A stretch of 64,000 bases of DNA from Mesorhabditis belari (GCA_958450365.1 CAUEEP010000916.1:372001-436000), one strand, 5' to 3'. Numbered from the stretch's first letter, positions 1-10,881 are shown. A program made the numbers and translations. Notes: a model not told the origin generated them from the letters alone.

Positions 1-594
1 ACGACTAAAATATCCAAATAAAATATAAAATCTCTCAATTTTTCCTCAGAGTTTTATGATTTTTTTGGTGATTTTTTTTTGGTGATTTTTGTTTCACGAG
101 TTCAAGATTTTCTTTGAGGATTTGTGATGATTTTTGGAAAAAGTACAAAGAATATTGCGAAAGAAAAAGTGCTCATCAAGTTAATTTAGAAAAAAAAGTA
201 TGGAGTTTTCGTGAAAATTGGAAAAATTGGAGAAATTTTTCTCACTAAGAGCCTTTTTGGCACAGTGAGTTTTTAATGAAAAACAACATGGCCAAATCCG
301 TTTTTTTTTTTCATTTTTTTTCAAACACTCATCACTTAGAGCATCGATCTTAGGCAACTTTTGGTCTTTTGCCAAAAACAAGAGAAAGAAAATGGAAATG
401 ATTTTGCGTTTTTGGTCTAGATGTTATTGCGATGATTTCTAGAATAGAATAGAATAGATTCCTATGAGATTCTTTAAAAGATTCTTTAAAAGATTCTTAT
501 GAGATTCTTTAAAAGATGAACTTTATGCTTTACCGGGAAATTTATCCTTTTAATGCACTTGTTTCATGTTTCTAATGATCATAAGTCATTGTTG
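1..594. other. AT-rich intergenic sequence
   Basis: No supported gene. Long T and A runs are present, and a short direct repeat of a 15-bp motif (GATTCTTTAAAA-like) lies at about 468-518. The short open frames here lack codon structure or splice context. Confidence 0.5.
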
Positions 595-660
595 TTAGAG
601 AAATGGAAATGAATTCAGTGTACGAGAAGGAATTTGTTTACATTTTAGAGCACAAAGAAC

Positions 661-1245
661 ACTTTTAAATACTTTAAATACTTTAAAGGCTTTAAAGGCT
701 TTAAACGCTTTAAACACTTTAAACACTTTAAACACTTTAAATACTTTAAAGGCTTTAAAGGCTTTAAAGGCTTTAAACACTTTAAACACCTTAAACAGTT
801 TAAATACTTTAAACACTTTAAATACTTTAAACAGTTTAAACGCTTTAAACGCTTTAAACGCTTTAAATACTTTGAAACACTTTAAACGCTTTAAACGCTT
901 TAAACGCTTTAAACGCTTTAAATACTTTAAACACTTTAAACACTTTAAATACTTTAAAGGCTTTAAAGGCTTTAAACACTTTAAACACCTTAAACAGTTT
1001 AAATACTTTAAACACTTTAAATACTTTAAACACTTTAAACACTTTAAACCCTTTAAATACTTTAAACACTTTAAATACTTTAAACAGTTTAAACGCTTTA
1101 AACACTTTAAACGCTTTAAACGCTTTAAACACTTTAAACACTTTAAACGCTTTAAACGCTTTAAACGCTTTAAACGCTTTAAATACTTTAAACACTTTAA
1201 ATACTTTAAACAGTTTAAACGCTTTAAACACTTTGAAACAAAACA
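661..1245. repeat. 9-bp TTTAAA minisatellite
   Basis: About 65 tandem copies of a 9-bp unit of the form CTTTAAANN, with variants ending AC, TA, CG, GG or CA. The core TTTAAA is its own reverse complement, so both strands and several frames read as long Lys-Phe-rich open frames. These are artefacts of the repeat, not genes. A one-base slip near 871 (TTTGAAACACTTT) shifts the register, and the block 665-870 then recurs in altered order, so the array has a higher-order arrangement. Confidence 0.95.
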
Positions 1246-1525
1246 TTTACGAGTAAACTTTAAAGCCAAAACGTCCCTTTACGGTTAACGGCGGGGGTAG
1301 CTATCATCGGTGGCGCTCGAGTTTTTGACCAACTTACAACCCGAGTTTTGTATAAGTTTATGTTAATAAATTTTGATAAAATAAATAGTTTCTGAAAGCT
1401 GACTTTCTAAGCTATCTAAATCTTATTAAAATTTCCTGTAAAAAGTATTTTATCTGGGCTTTTGCTATTAAACTGTCATCATTTTGTTTCGCTCGGATTA
1501 GCAAATCGTTTTACTTGAATAAAAC

Positions 1526-1610
1526 ACTAGCTTTGTTGATACTAGCTTTGTTGGTACTAGCTTTGTTGATACTAGCTTTGCTGGTACTAGCTTTGTTGAT
1601 ACTAGCTTTG
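1526..1610. repeat. 15-bp minisatellite
   Basis: Six tandem copies of ACTAGCTTTGTTGAT with a T/G alternation near the end of the unit, so pairs of units form a 30-bp super-unit. Noncoding. Confidence 0.85.
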
Positions 1611-1612
1611 TT

Positions 1613-2550
1613 TTGGTAAATCGGATATTCAAGCCGTTTACCTCACTCTTTTGTAGCTCACTTCTCGGATAAAATAATTTTATTTTCGGCTTCAACTCTG
1701 CTGAAGTGTTTATTTCCCATGAAAGGCTATTTTTTTGGGATTTTCGTTTTTGCATTTTTTTGTGTGGGGTGAATGATTCCTTGGAAGAATGAAAGAAGGG
1801 CACTCAAGGAAATTCACGTCAGAATTTCTCACCTTGAAACAAACAGAAAAGAAAAGGAAAGAAGGAAAGAAAAGAAAAGAAGATCTTTTTGAGTGTTTTC
1901 TTTGTTGTTTTCCAACTTTAGCTGACAGAAAATCTTATTTTTAGCCAAAAAATAAAATTGCATGAACTTTCTGAACTTGGATAATGAAGAGGATAAATTT
2001 GAGGTAAGGGGGAAATTGTGGATGATGGTTGTAATCGGATATCCATGCATTGACGACATATCACAAGGATATTGGGGGGAAAAAAAGGGGAAAGAAAAGA
2101 CTTCCTTTATGCGAAAATATAAAGAAAAGCAATGAAAACAGGAGAATTTTCTGGGAAAATAAATGAATGATTCGGTGAGCTCTGTCTCTCACAAAACAAA
2201 AACGTGACAATTGCCAAAAATGATTGTATCAATTAGAAAGCTTTTTCTAAAAGATATCTTAGCGAAAGTTACCGTAATCTTTTCTTTTTCTTCAATAAAG
2301 TGTTTCCTAAAAGGTGAAAACTTTCAAAAACTCTCGTAATTGAAAAGCTCAATTGAAAAGCTTTTCTATAAAAGCTTTTCAATTGATTTTAGAATTAGAA
2401 TTCTATTGGAAAAGCTCTATAAAAGCTTTTTCTAATACAGAATAAATTAGTTTTCATAATCAGTGTTTAAAATATTTTTATTAGCACAGATTTTCAGATA
2501 AAAGAAAGAGCTTATCTTAGATAACTTTAAATTTAAAGATCGTTAGATCT
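1613..2550. other. Intergenic sequence without a supported gene
   Basis: AT-rich. It contains a cluster of GAAAAGCTTTTC-type short palindromes at about 2340-2430. No exon-like pattern or RNA gene was recognised. Confidence 0.4.
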
Positions 2551-3183
2551 TGAGTGTGTTCCTCACAATGTGTCTTGAACACACTAGAGTTCACACCGGT
2601 AATGCGTTTTTTAAAACGCACACTTAGGAAAAATTACCGTACTTTTACGACTTATATACGACTCTTTTGAAAGATATTCAGTCGTTTAAATGATTTGGTG
2701 GCAAATTCCCTTCGCTTGTAAAGATATTCAATTTACTCGACGTGTAAAGTGGATTGCCTCGTAGTTACTCAGCAATTCCCCTTCAAGATGTAAAGATATT
2801 CAGCTTACTCGACGTGTAAAGAGGATTGCCTCGTAGTTACTCAGCAAATTCCCTTCCCAAGTAAAGATATTCAGCTTACTCGACGTGTAAAGAGGATTGC
2901 CTCGTAGTTACTCAGCAAATTCCCTTCCCAAGTAAAGATATTCAGCTTACTCGACGTGTAAAGAGGATTGCCTCGTAGTTACTCAGCAAATTCCCTTCCC
3001 AAGTAAAGATATTCAGCTTACTCGACGTGTAAAGAGGATTGCCTCGTAGTTACTCAGCAAATTCCCTTCCCAAGTAAAGATATTCAGCTTACTCGACGTG
3101 TAAAGAGGATTGCCTCGTAGTTTACTCGACCAAAAAAACGTCGATTAATCGAGTAGAAATTTTACTCGCGAGAAACACACTCT
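2551..3183. mobile_element. TIR element with an internal 71-bp satellite (copy 1)
   Basis: The left end reads GAGTGTGTTCCTCAC and the right end reads the inverse with few changes (GCGAGAAACACACTC). Between them lie about six tandem copies of a 71-bp unit, beginning GTAAAGATATTCAGC at 2861, 2932, 3003 and so on. A second copy of the whole arrangement, with the same ends and a shorter array, lies at 19471-19986. No transposase is present. I infer a non-autonomous DNA transposon whose interior has expanded as a satellite. Confidence 0.75.
2700..3120. repeat. 71-bp tandem repeat inside the TIR element
   Basis: The last four units are nearly identical over their full 71 bp and the first two are more diverged, as expected from recent unequal crossover at one end. 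The unit contains TTACTCGACGTGTAAAG and GCCTCGTAGTTACTC. The same unit type occurs in the related element near 19.6 kb. Confidence 0.9.
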
Positions 3184-3321
3184 AATTATTCTAACAGAAG
3201 CACCCCCAATAATTACGGGGTATTGCCGCGTAGTCTAACTTTACACGCCTCGTGCTCCGCGCTGTTTTATGCTCCAATGTGTGCTTGGGTGTCAAACGAT
3301 AACCCTTCTAGTCTAATATTT

Positions 3322-3465
3322 TTCAGTTTGATATATTCAGTTTACTCGACATGTAAAAGAGGATTACTCGTAGTTTCACTCGACCAAAAAACGTCGATTA
3401 ATCGACGTAAAAATTACTCATGCAAATTTTACTCGAGTAATTACTTCCTCGCGTGGAACACACTC
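3322..3465. mobile_element. Partial third copy of the GAGTGTGTTCC element
   Basis: Contains one diverged 71-bp unit followed by the element's right end (CGCGTGGAACACACTC). It lies just outside the right end of the full element and looks like a truncated neighbour or an older duplication of the 3' end. Confidence 0.6.
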
Positions 3466-4014
3466 TATCTAGTCTTAATCGTGATCTTAATTACTTCCTC
3501 ACGAGGAATAAACTCTATGCAAAACTATCTCACAAGTAGTAGATCATCAAAACTAGCAGATCTCACAGAAATCTCTTGAAATCAAATATGAAATATTGAT
3601 AGAGAGTCTAAAGTTCTATTCCAGTCAAAGTTATCGTAATCTTGAGGAAAATAAAAGGGTTTTTAAATGAATTTGCATTAGTTTGTTGTTGTCATTGTTG
3701 CTAATGCAGCCTAATGCTTTAGCAACAATGACTAATTTCTGACTTTCAAATTGAAAGCTGTCAAACTTTGTCAACTTTCATGATTCATCAAAAAATTGTT
3801 TCATTTAAACCAATTTTATTACCCAAGTATGCCAGATAAAGAAACATAAAGAAAAACGCAAAACTCGAGTTTTTTTTTATAGTGTTTCGTTTCAGTAGTA
3901 CGATTAGTGAATAGAATTTTTAAAAAAACTGATACCGGATTTGGATTCTTTACCTATAAAAACCGCTGATTGCAAGTTTTGCGCTTAATCGGCCTTAAAA
4001 GATGCTAAACATTT

Positions 4015-4681
4015 AAAGCTAAACCTAAATCTAAACCTAAATCTAAATCTAAATCTAATTCTAAATCTAAATCTAAATCTAAACCTAAACCTAAATCTAA
4101 ATCTAAATCTAAATCTAATTCTAAACCTAAATCTAAATCTAAATCTAAACCTAAATCTAATTCTAAACCTAAATCTAATTCTAAAGCTCAATCTAAATCT
4201 AAATCTAAACCTAAACCTAAATCTAATTCTAAATCTAAATCTAAACCTAAATCTAATTCTAAACCTAAATCTAATTCTAAAGCTCAATCTAAATCTAAAT
4301 CTAAACCTAAACCTAAATCTAATTCTAAACCTAAATCTAAATCTAAATCTAAATCTAAACCTAAATCTAAATCTAAATCTAAACCTAAACCTAAATCTAA
4401 TTCTAAACCTAAATCTAAATCTAAATCTAAATCTAAACCTAAATCTAAATCTAAATCTAAACCTAAACCTAAATCTAATTCTAAACCTAAACCTAAATCT
4501 AATTCTAAACCTAAACCTAAATCTAATTCTAAACCTAAATCTAAATCTAAATCTAATTCTAAACCTAAATCTAAATCTAAATCTAAACCTAAACCTAAAT
4601 CTAAATCTAAATCTAAACCTAAACCTAAATCTAATTCTAAACCTAAACCTAAATCTAATTCTAAACCTAAATCTAAATATT
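4015..4681. repeat. 6-bp CTAAAY satellite, telomere-like in composition
   Basis: More than 100 tandem hexamers of CTAAAT or CTAAAC, with regular CTAATT variants, giving a higher-order pattern of roughly 30-60 bp. Read on the other strand the unit is TTTAGR, one step away from telomere-like hexamers. The usual nematode telomere unit is TTAGGC, so this is not a standard interstitial telomere. The minus-strand Arg-Phe open frame across it is an artefact. Confidence 0.9.
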
Positions 4682-4689
4682 AACTTTGA

Positions 4690-5683
4690 ATGATGATTCA
4701 ATTAAGTTGATTTTATTGCCCAAGATTAGTTAATAAAAGATTAGTTAGAAAAAGCTTGATAACAGATTAGTTAGTGCCAGATTAGCTAGTAAAAGCTTGA
4801 AAACATTGGATCCATGAGTTCCTAGACATTTCATTGTCTTTGGATTCATTGATCCTTCATTGAGGACATTGGATCCTAGACCATCCGATGCAGAATTTTA
4901 CGCTGATTTCGAATCTACTATCCGTTTTTGCTAAATAGATAGGAATCGCAAGGAATTTGGCAAACAATGCTAATGCTTTAATGCTAATTTACGCTGTGCA
5001 AATCTACCAAAAGTCTTGCGCCTCAGATTTCTGATATCCGGCAATCATCTCCTAGAACTTTCCATCATTCACATGACGAAGCCAATCCTTTTCTCCATGA
5101 GAACTTTCTGATCTCTATCACAAGTTCTATATGTACTCAAGAATATTAAAAAAAAAAAGCTCGAGCATGTAAATTGATACGACAAAAACAAGTTGTCTAT
5201 TCTTGACGTTTCCCCAAATTTTGTTTGTCTACCGTAATGATTTAGAGAAAGAATCTCTTTTTTTGCGATGTAATCCAAAAATGGGAACGGCTACTCGAAC
5301 CACAGGCAGATTTCCCTTCTGAAATCCGAGCTTTTCTTCTTTTCTTCTTTTCTTCGCAACATTTTTGGCAAAAAAGAAGTTCATTAACATTTCCGCGAGG
5401 TCATTCTTTGGAAAAACAAAAGAAGAAAATTTTTGTGGATTCAGCGCACACTAAACATTTGAAAGTGAGTTCGAAAAGTTCGAAAATAGCGGAGAAATTT
5501 TGTAAAAATAAAGATGAACGACAAGTGCTCAAAAAGTTGGATGTGCCTTCCGTCAACTTAACGCAGCCAATAAGACTTTCGCCACCGTTTGTCATTTCTC
5601 GCCAAAGTGAGCATAAAAGAGCTATATCCTCTGTATGTACATGTACATCTAGTTTATATTCGTTTAATCTACGACATTTTCAG
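4690..5683. other. Intergenic sequence upstream of the CAP-like exon
   Basis: I looked for upstream CAP-domain exons (GHYTQ or HNxxR-type motifs) and found none. Two open frames at 5400-5600 overlap but show no recognisable domain. Confidence 0.4.
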
Positions 5684-5804
5684 AGGCTTAACCGCCGGCA
5701 AGCCACTCTATCCAACCGGAACAACCTGTTCGGCTTGTCCAACCACCACCGCTCCATGCATCGCGGCCACTGGACTTTGTGTTGCCAAAACGACTTCTGG
5801 TTAA
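5684..5804 (+). pseudogene. Orphan last exon of a CAP/SCP-type secreted protein
   Basis: A good acceptor (CATTTTCAG) is followed by a frame reading GKPLYPTGTTCSAC and ending in GLCVAKTTSG. This is the cysteine-rich tail typical of nematode SCP/TAPS (CAP) proteins: GKxxYxxGxxCSxC followed by a final GLC. The stop codon overlaps an AATAAA polyadenylation signal. No CAP core domain is visible in the preceding kilobases, so this is probably a stranded terminal exon of a lost or translocated gene. It could still be spliced to exons beyond the satellites to the left. Family assignment rests on the tail motif only. Confidence 0.55.
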
Positions 5805-6152
5805 TAAAATTGATCAAACTCTAAAGCTGATGAGAATAAATGCTAAGTGATATCCATTTGTTTTTTTTTAAGTTTTAAGAGCAAAGTGCTCACAAGGGAA
5901 AGGCACGAAACCAAGCTTTTGTCTGGACTGTGCACTTTATAGAATCCGAATCTGAAATCAAAATCTATCAAATGACTTTCCAGGCGTATAAAACTTCAAT
6001 CGAAAATCTGGCGTTAAAAAAAAGAATGCTTGATGGCCTTAGTGGCTCTTTTCTAGCGGAGAAAAAGCGCCTTGTTGGCCTAGTAGATAACACATTAGAC
6101 TTCCGCTCACAGGATCACTCGTTCGCTCCCTGATTTCAGATGCGAATTCCCA

Positions 6153-6424
6153 TACCGTAGAAACTGTAATAGTACCCCACCCGCCTCGTACAGTCGTGTA
6201 GTCGCAAAAGTTTTTTTAGTATTTCTTTTTTTTTTCAAAGCGCTCGTACTTTCAAAAAATGCGTCTTTGGTATCAAAAAATAGCTGAAATTCAGGGCTAT
6301 TTTTTGATAACTAAGTGCGCATTGTAGCATAAACCAGTGTCGAGAAAAACGCGTTTAAAGCTAGACTACGCAACGCTCCGCACCGTCATTATGGGGGTCG
6401 GGTACTATTACAGTATTTACGGTA
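6153..6424 (+). mobile_element. Palindromic MITE, family A (copy 1)
   Basis: Begins TACCGTAGAAACTGTAATAG and ends with the inverse ending TATTTACGGTA. The centre carries a second, perfect hairpin: TATCAAAAAATAGC and GGCTATTTTTTGATA around TGAAATTCA. Near-identical copies lie at 8110, 13995 and 60243. There is no coding sequence. The element is about 270 bp in all four copies. Confidence 0.9.
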
Positions 6425-6693
6425 GGTGATTCTATAAAGTGCACTAGGTGTCCAGACAAGAGCTCACCTTGAGTTCGTCCCTTCCCGAGTCAAACTCAGG
6501 GTCATCTTGTTTTATCTGGGTTTGGGGAAAAGTGTTTAAAGTCTATTTCCGAAATAATGCTTCCTAAAACGTATCAACTTTTGAAACCTATTAATGTCCG
6601 AATCTAAAGCATGAACTTTCAAAAACTACTGTACCTTTGCTTTTACTAGTCCCATTGCTCTAGTCGATTTTCTATTCAACTAGAGCAATCGTT

Positions 6694-6850
6694 ACTTTGT
6701 TTATTTTGTTTACTTTGTATAGCAATCGTTACTTTGTATACTTTGAATACTTTATATACTTTATATACTTTATATACTTTGTATCCTTTATATACTTTGA
6801 ATACTTTGAATACTTTGTATACTTTGTATACTTTGTTTACTTTGTATCCT
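6694..6850. repeat. 9-bp ACTTTGTAT minisatellite
   Basis: About 16 copies of ACTTTGTAT/ACTTTATAT/ACTTTGAAT. The unit length and the leading ACTTT match the 9-bp array at 661-1245, so the two arrays may share an origin. Open frames across it are artefacts. Confidence 0.85.
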
Positions 6851-7299
6851 TTGTGAACCCTCACAGCATCAGACCAAAGTATATAGATCGGCTAAAATTA
6901 AAGACAAGATTACGGTAGTTTACTGAAACTAACACGTTTCAGAAAACTGCTTAATCTAGACACTCAAGACTGTCGTCTAGGATTTGTGAAATGTTTGGTT
7001 TACATCTAGCAACACCAGCAATTACAGCTTTACCAAATTCGAATCCAAAATCAAAGATATGTTATCAAAATATGTTATCTTTTTCGTCAACCCTATTCCA
7101 TTTATGAGCAATCGCATCTTACTCATTTCTTTCCAATCTCTTCAAACTATTTTCATCACATTTTCCTCAGTTTTCCCTTCATAACAACTCGCTTCTAATT
7201 ATGAATGACCGCATCGAAAAAAAAGTCGAAAAACAAAACACACACTTCCCATTCACGAAAACGAAAAAATGAGGAACAAATCTGAGTAAAATATTTTTC

Positions 7300-7640
7300 T
7301 TTTCCTTTCTTTCTTTTCTTTTCTTCTTCTTCTTCTTCTTCTTCTTCTCTTTTCCTTTTCCTTTTCCTTTCCTCTTCCTTTCCTTTTCCTTTTCCTCTTC
7401 CTTTTCCTCTTCCCTTCCCTTCCTTTTCCTTTCCTTTCCTTTTCCTTTTCCTTTCCTTTTCCTTTTCCTTTCCTTTTCCTTTTCCTTTTCCTTTTCCTTT
7501 TCCTTTTCCTTTTCCTTTTCCTTTTCCTTTTCCTTTTCCTTTTCCTTTTCCTTTTCCTTTTCCTTTTCCTTTTCCTTTTCCTCTTCCTTTTCCTCTTCCT
7601 TTTCCTCTTCCTTTTCCTCTTCCTTTTTCTTTTTCTTTCC
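7300..7640. repeat. Polypyrimidine TTTTCC array
   Basis: Almost pure T/C strand built from TTTTCC hexamers, with TTCTTC trinucleotide runs on the left and CTCTTC variants on the right. Such homopurine-homopyrimidine tracts can form triplex DNA in principle. The three overlapping minus-strand Lys/Glu/Arg/Gly open frames are composition artefacts. Confidence 0.95.
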
Positions 7641-8109
7641 AACAAACCAAGTCTTTTTCTGAATCACTACAAATTTCATCGTATTTTTCTTGATGATGTA
7701 AAAATAAATGCAAAAAGGTATAAAGATCCCAATAAACAAAGAGCAACGAGACATTGATGAGGGAAATAAAAATAAAACGTCATTCAAGGGGGGAGAAAGG
7801 GGATTTTTGGACGATTGAATTTCCAAGAGGGCTTTATTTTTAGGTTTTTTTTTTTTTGAGGGGGCTGTGCAAAATTTGTCAATTTGTCAATTTGTCAAAC
7901 TTTATCGTTACTCTTGTACTGGTAAATCAAATTTTCAATTTTCAACGAAGATTTACAACGAGTATAGCTTGCGCTAGGAACTAGCAACGCAGAAAGTCTA
8001 GCTGTAGAGTTTGATCTAAAAATTTGTCAACTTTTGAAAGGTAATGAACTATTTAACGTTAACAAATCATAAGCTTATCTTTTTTCTTGATGATGTAAAT
8101 AAAAAAAAC

Positions 8110-8378
8110 TACCGTAAATACTGTAATAGTACCCGACCCCCATAATGACGGTGCGGAGCGTTGCGTAGTCTAGCTTTAAACGCGTTTTTCTCGACACTGG
8201 TTTATGCTACAATGCGCGCTTAGGTATCAAAAAATAGCTGAAATTCAGGGCTATTTTTTGATACCAAAGACGCATTTTTGAAAGTACGGGCGCTTTGAAA
8301 AAAAATGAAATAAGAAAAAACTTTTGCAACTACGCGACTGTACGAGGGGCGTGGGGTACTATTACACTATTTACGGTA
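8110..8378 (-). mobile_element. Palindromic MITE, family A (copy 2)
   Basis: Inverted relative to the copy at 6153. It starts TACCGTAAATACTGTAATAG and ends TTTACGGTA, with the same inner TAGCTGAAATTCAGGGCTA hairpin. Confidence 0.9.
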
Positions 8379-8379
8379 A

Positions 8380-9119
8380 TTGTGTACTAAGAAAAACATT
8401 TGAAAAGCTAGAGTCATCGTCTGCATCAAACATTAAAGATTAGAATGTAAAGCTTTGCATCACCAGTATGATGACGAGTCACCAAAAAGCTGCCTTAGTC
8501 TAATAAGACACCAGAAATACCGTACTTTAGACAATGGCGCGAAATACCGTACCTAAAAAGACGCCTAATTCCCTTTTTGAATAAATTTTCTCATTTCTCT
8601 TCTGAAAATTGTTTTCTTTTGCTCGAGATTTTTCGATAATTTTTATCGAAATCATTTCTTTTTGTCTCTAGATGAAAACATTGTTTCGTTAAAACATTTC
8701 CACACGTTTCACCCCCACTTTTATTGAATAAGGCTTGGTTTTGTTGCGATTCATGTTGCTGTTATTGTTATTACTGTTATTCAAACAAAAGCGCACTACT
8801 TTAGCCACATCTAGTGAATTCAAGGGAAAGCACACTAGTAAAACAAAGCTAATTAGTTTTTTTTGCACGAATTTTCAGAGAAAAAGAAACAACTTAAAAC
8901 TTTGGATAGTTTAAAGTTTTAAAGATATAACACTATCACATAAAATCACTTTTTTAATTAAAAACGCCGCCTTTTTTAAAATTTAGATTTTGGGGGCCCT
9001 CCCCCAAAAAAACCCCCTTTTTAGTTTTAAAGGGAGAGGGGGAAAAAAAAAAAAAAAACCAAAAAACCAAAAAAAAAAGTCAGTTCCGCTTAAAATGTGT
9101 GTGTTCAGTGTGTTCTTTG
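8380..9119. other. Intergenic sequence with a G/C-tract hairpin
   Basis: No gene seen. At 8988-9015 a GGGGGCCCTCCCCC palindrome is followed by long A and G/A runs (9010-9080). This is a likely replication-slippage or sequencing-difficult site. Confidence 0.5.
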
Positions 9120-9252
9120 TGCGGCCGCGTAATTGCTCGTCGCCTGGCGCAGGGCTTTTACATAACCCCCTTCCCTCTCCGCCCTCCAATCTCTTCTCCG
9201 AATCCTCAAATTCGACATTGACTTCTCCGCAAATCAAGGCTAATCTCAATCT
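9120..9252 (+). other. Segment duplicated from a pacs-1 intron
   Basis: Matches about 140 bp at 35855-35990 (intron 7 of the intact pacs-1 gene) in the same orientation, including GCAGGGCTTTTACATA and AAGGCTAATCTCAATCTATT. Together with 9781-10318 it forms one rearranged copy of the pacs-1 locus on both sides of a mariner-like element. Confidence 0.8.
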
Positions 9253-9780
9253 ATTGGACTCGTGAATTGAAAACTGCCGGCTATTGTCATATGTCACAGT
9301 TTGAGCACTTTCTTTAAAAGAAATCCCTTTTGGTGTCAATGGAAAAGTTGTAGAGAATCAAAAATCAAGCTTATATCCAAATTTTTAGAACGATTCAAAA
9401 ACTGGCTTTCAAGAAATGCGAAATTTGCGAATTTTCACAAAACTTGCATTTTAAGCGAAACTACTAAGTGTATCTTTTTGGGAATTTGGCTATAAGCCTA
9501 ATTTTTGATTCTCTACAACTTTTCTATTGACACCAAAATGGGTTTCTTTTGAAGAAAATGCTCAAACTGGTCCTCCATTTTTGTCTCCAGTCCTCCATTT
9601 TGAGTCTCACACTTGTCTCACACACAAACCAAAATCCTACTACGAAAGAGGAATCCGCAAATTGCCTGTAAAATGGGCAGAAGTCGTCAATAATAATGGA
9701 AATTATTTGAAATGAATTGATGGTTTTATGCTGAATAAATTTTAGTTCAAAGTCCCGCATTTTTCAATTCACCAACCCAA
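9253..9780. mobile_element. Mariner-like non-autonomous element, family C (copy 1)
   Basis: The ends resemble mariner TIRs: TTCAATTCACCAACCCAA on the right, and the degenerate inverse with GTGAATTGAAAACTGC on the left. Internal sequences such as AAGTTGTAGAGAATCAAAAA occur as inverted copies. No transposase frame survives. Related copies lie at 16138, 16597 and 35991. The left end differs from consensus (TTGGACTCGTG instead of TTGGGTTGGTG). Confidence 0.75.
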
Positions 9781-10318
9781 TATTTACTCAGAATTTCATA
9801 ATTGGAAAGCCAATTGGAAGAAAGCCAATTTCCCAATCCAAATTTTTGCTTCAGAGACATGACAGAGGTAACAGCCGAATCTCTACAAGAACTCGTTAAA
9901 AACTACGAAAAGGTGAGACCAGTTTGAAAACTTATACCGTCGTCCTACCGTAATCAAACTGTCAGATTGTATTAGATTAGTCAAAATTTTGCTTTATTGA
10001 TTGAGCCTTGTGATTTCACATCTTACAATCTAACGATCTAACGCATCTAATGATCATCTAATGATACCAACATTGAGCTGATCGAATGAAAACTGGTAGT
10101 TGGATTATAGTATTCTTCTACCGTAATCCAACTACATTATACAACTTACGGCATACTCAGGCATTAATTTCGCATTCTAAAAGCTCGATTCAAGCTCGAT
10201 TCAAGCTCGATTCAAGCTCTAATGAACCACGCTTTCAGGTAGCCGAGCTAACGGGCGATTGGATTCGTTTCCCAAAGTGTCGAGCACTCATCATTATGCG
10301 ATCCACCGCCGACACGGC
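9781..10318 (+). pseudogene. Duplicated fragment of pacs-1 (exons 8 and 9)
   Basis: Carries copies of two exons of the intact gene, complete with their shared intron and splice sites, on the opposite strand. The first (9855-9912) encodes the [11 protein letters not shown] stretch of the SAICAR-synthetase to AIR-carboxylase junction. The second (10239-10318) encodes [14 protein letters not shown] and stops matching after GCCGACACGGC. In the second exon the AIR-carboxylase glycine box MGSTAD reads MRSTAD, so a functional product is unlikely. The fragment abuts a mariner-like element at 9253-9780, and the parental locus also has a family C element in the adjoining intron. Confidence 0.9.
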
Positions 10319-10881
10319 GCCGCTTTCTAAACGTTGACATTCTGTTCTTCTAAATCGTGACTCTTTTTATTCGTCGCATTACTGTAACTTGTACCTTTAT
10401 ATTTCTTTTTTTCATCATTTCCCCTCTCTTCAAACTCATTTTCTATCACTTTGATAAAGTTTACATTCATTTTCAACACTTTCAAATCACATCACAAGCG
10501 AACTACATTAACTCCGATCATTTTCCGATCAACTTTCAAACAAAGAACACAAGTTTAGCATCAATAACCCCCCAAAAAAGGACTTTAATTGACAGGAATT
10601 TTAACAGGAAATACCCATCAACTCTACCTAATCGAAGCCACAAAATGCAACATCAAAAATCTCTTCAAAATCACCTGCTTCCTTCAGAGAATAGTGTTCC
10701 TATTTTGCTGAAGAAAACTCCTGAGAAAAGGGCGGGTTTATCCTTTTTTTCGTGGTAGTGTGATTATCGAAACTTATCGAAACCCCGCCCATTCCACGCC
10801 CAAAAAAAACGCGCTTCCTCAAAAAGGCGCTCAAAAAGACGGGTAGAGCCAGAAATTGCAATTCCTCTCGAAATTCGAGCT

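Noticed and set aside
661..1269. Long Lys-Phe open frames on both strands
   Set aside because: They arise from a 9-bp TTTAAA repeat, which stays open in all frames of one register; no start context, no splice pattern.
2700..3120. CRISPR-like array of regular repeats
   Set aside because: The 71-bp units are contiguous with no variable spacers, lie in a TIR element, and the genome is eukaryotic.
4015..4681. True interstitial nematode telomere
   Set aside because: The unit is TTTAGR, not TTAGGC; kept only as a weak question in the findings.
3985..4701. 238-codon Arg-Phe protein on the minus strand
   Set aside because: Pure translation of a hexamer satellite.
7179..7826. Highly charged Lys/Glu/Arg proteins on the minus strand
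   Set aside because: Polypyrimidine array; three frames are open at once, a composition effect.
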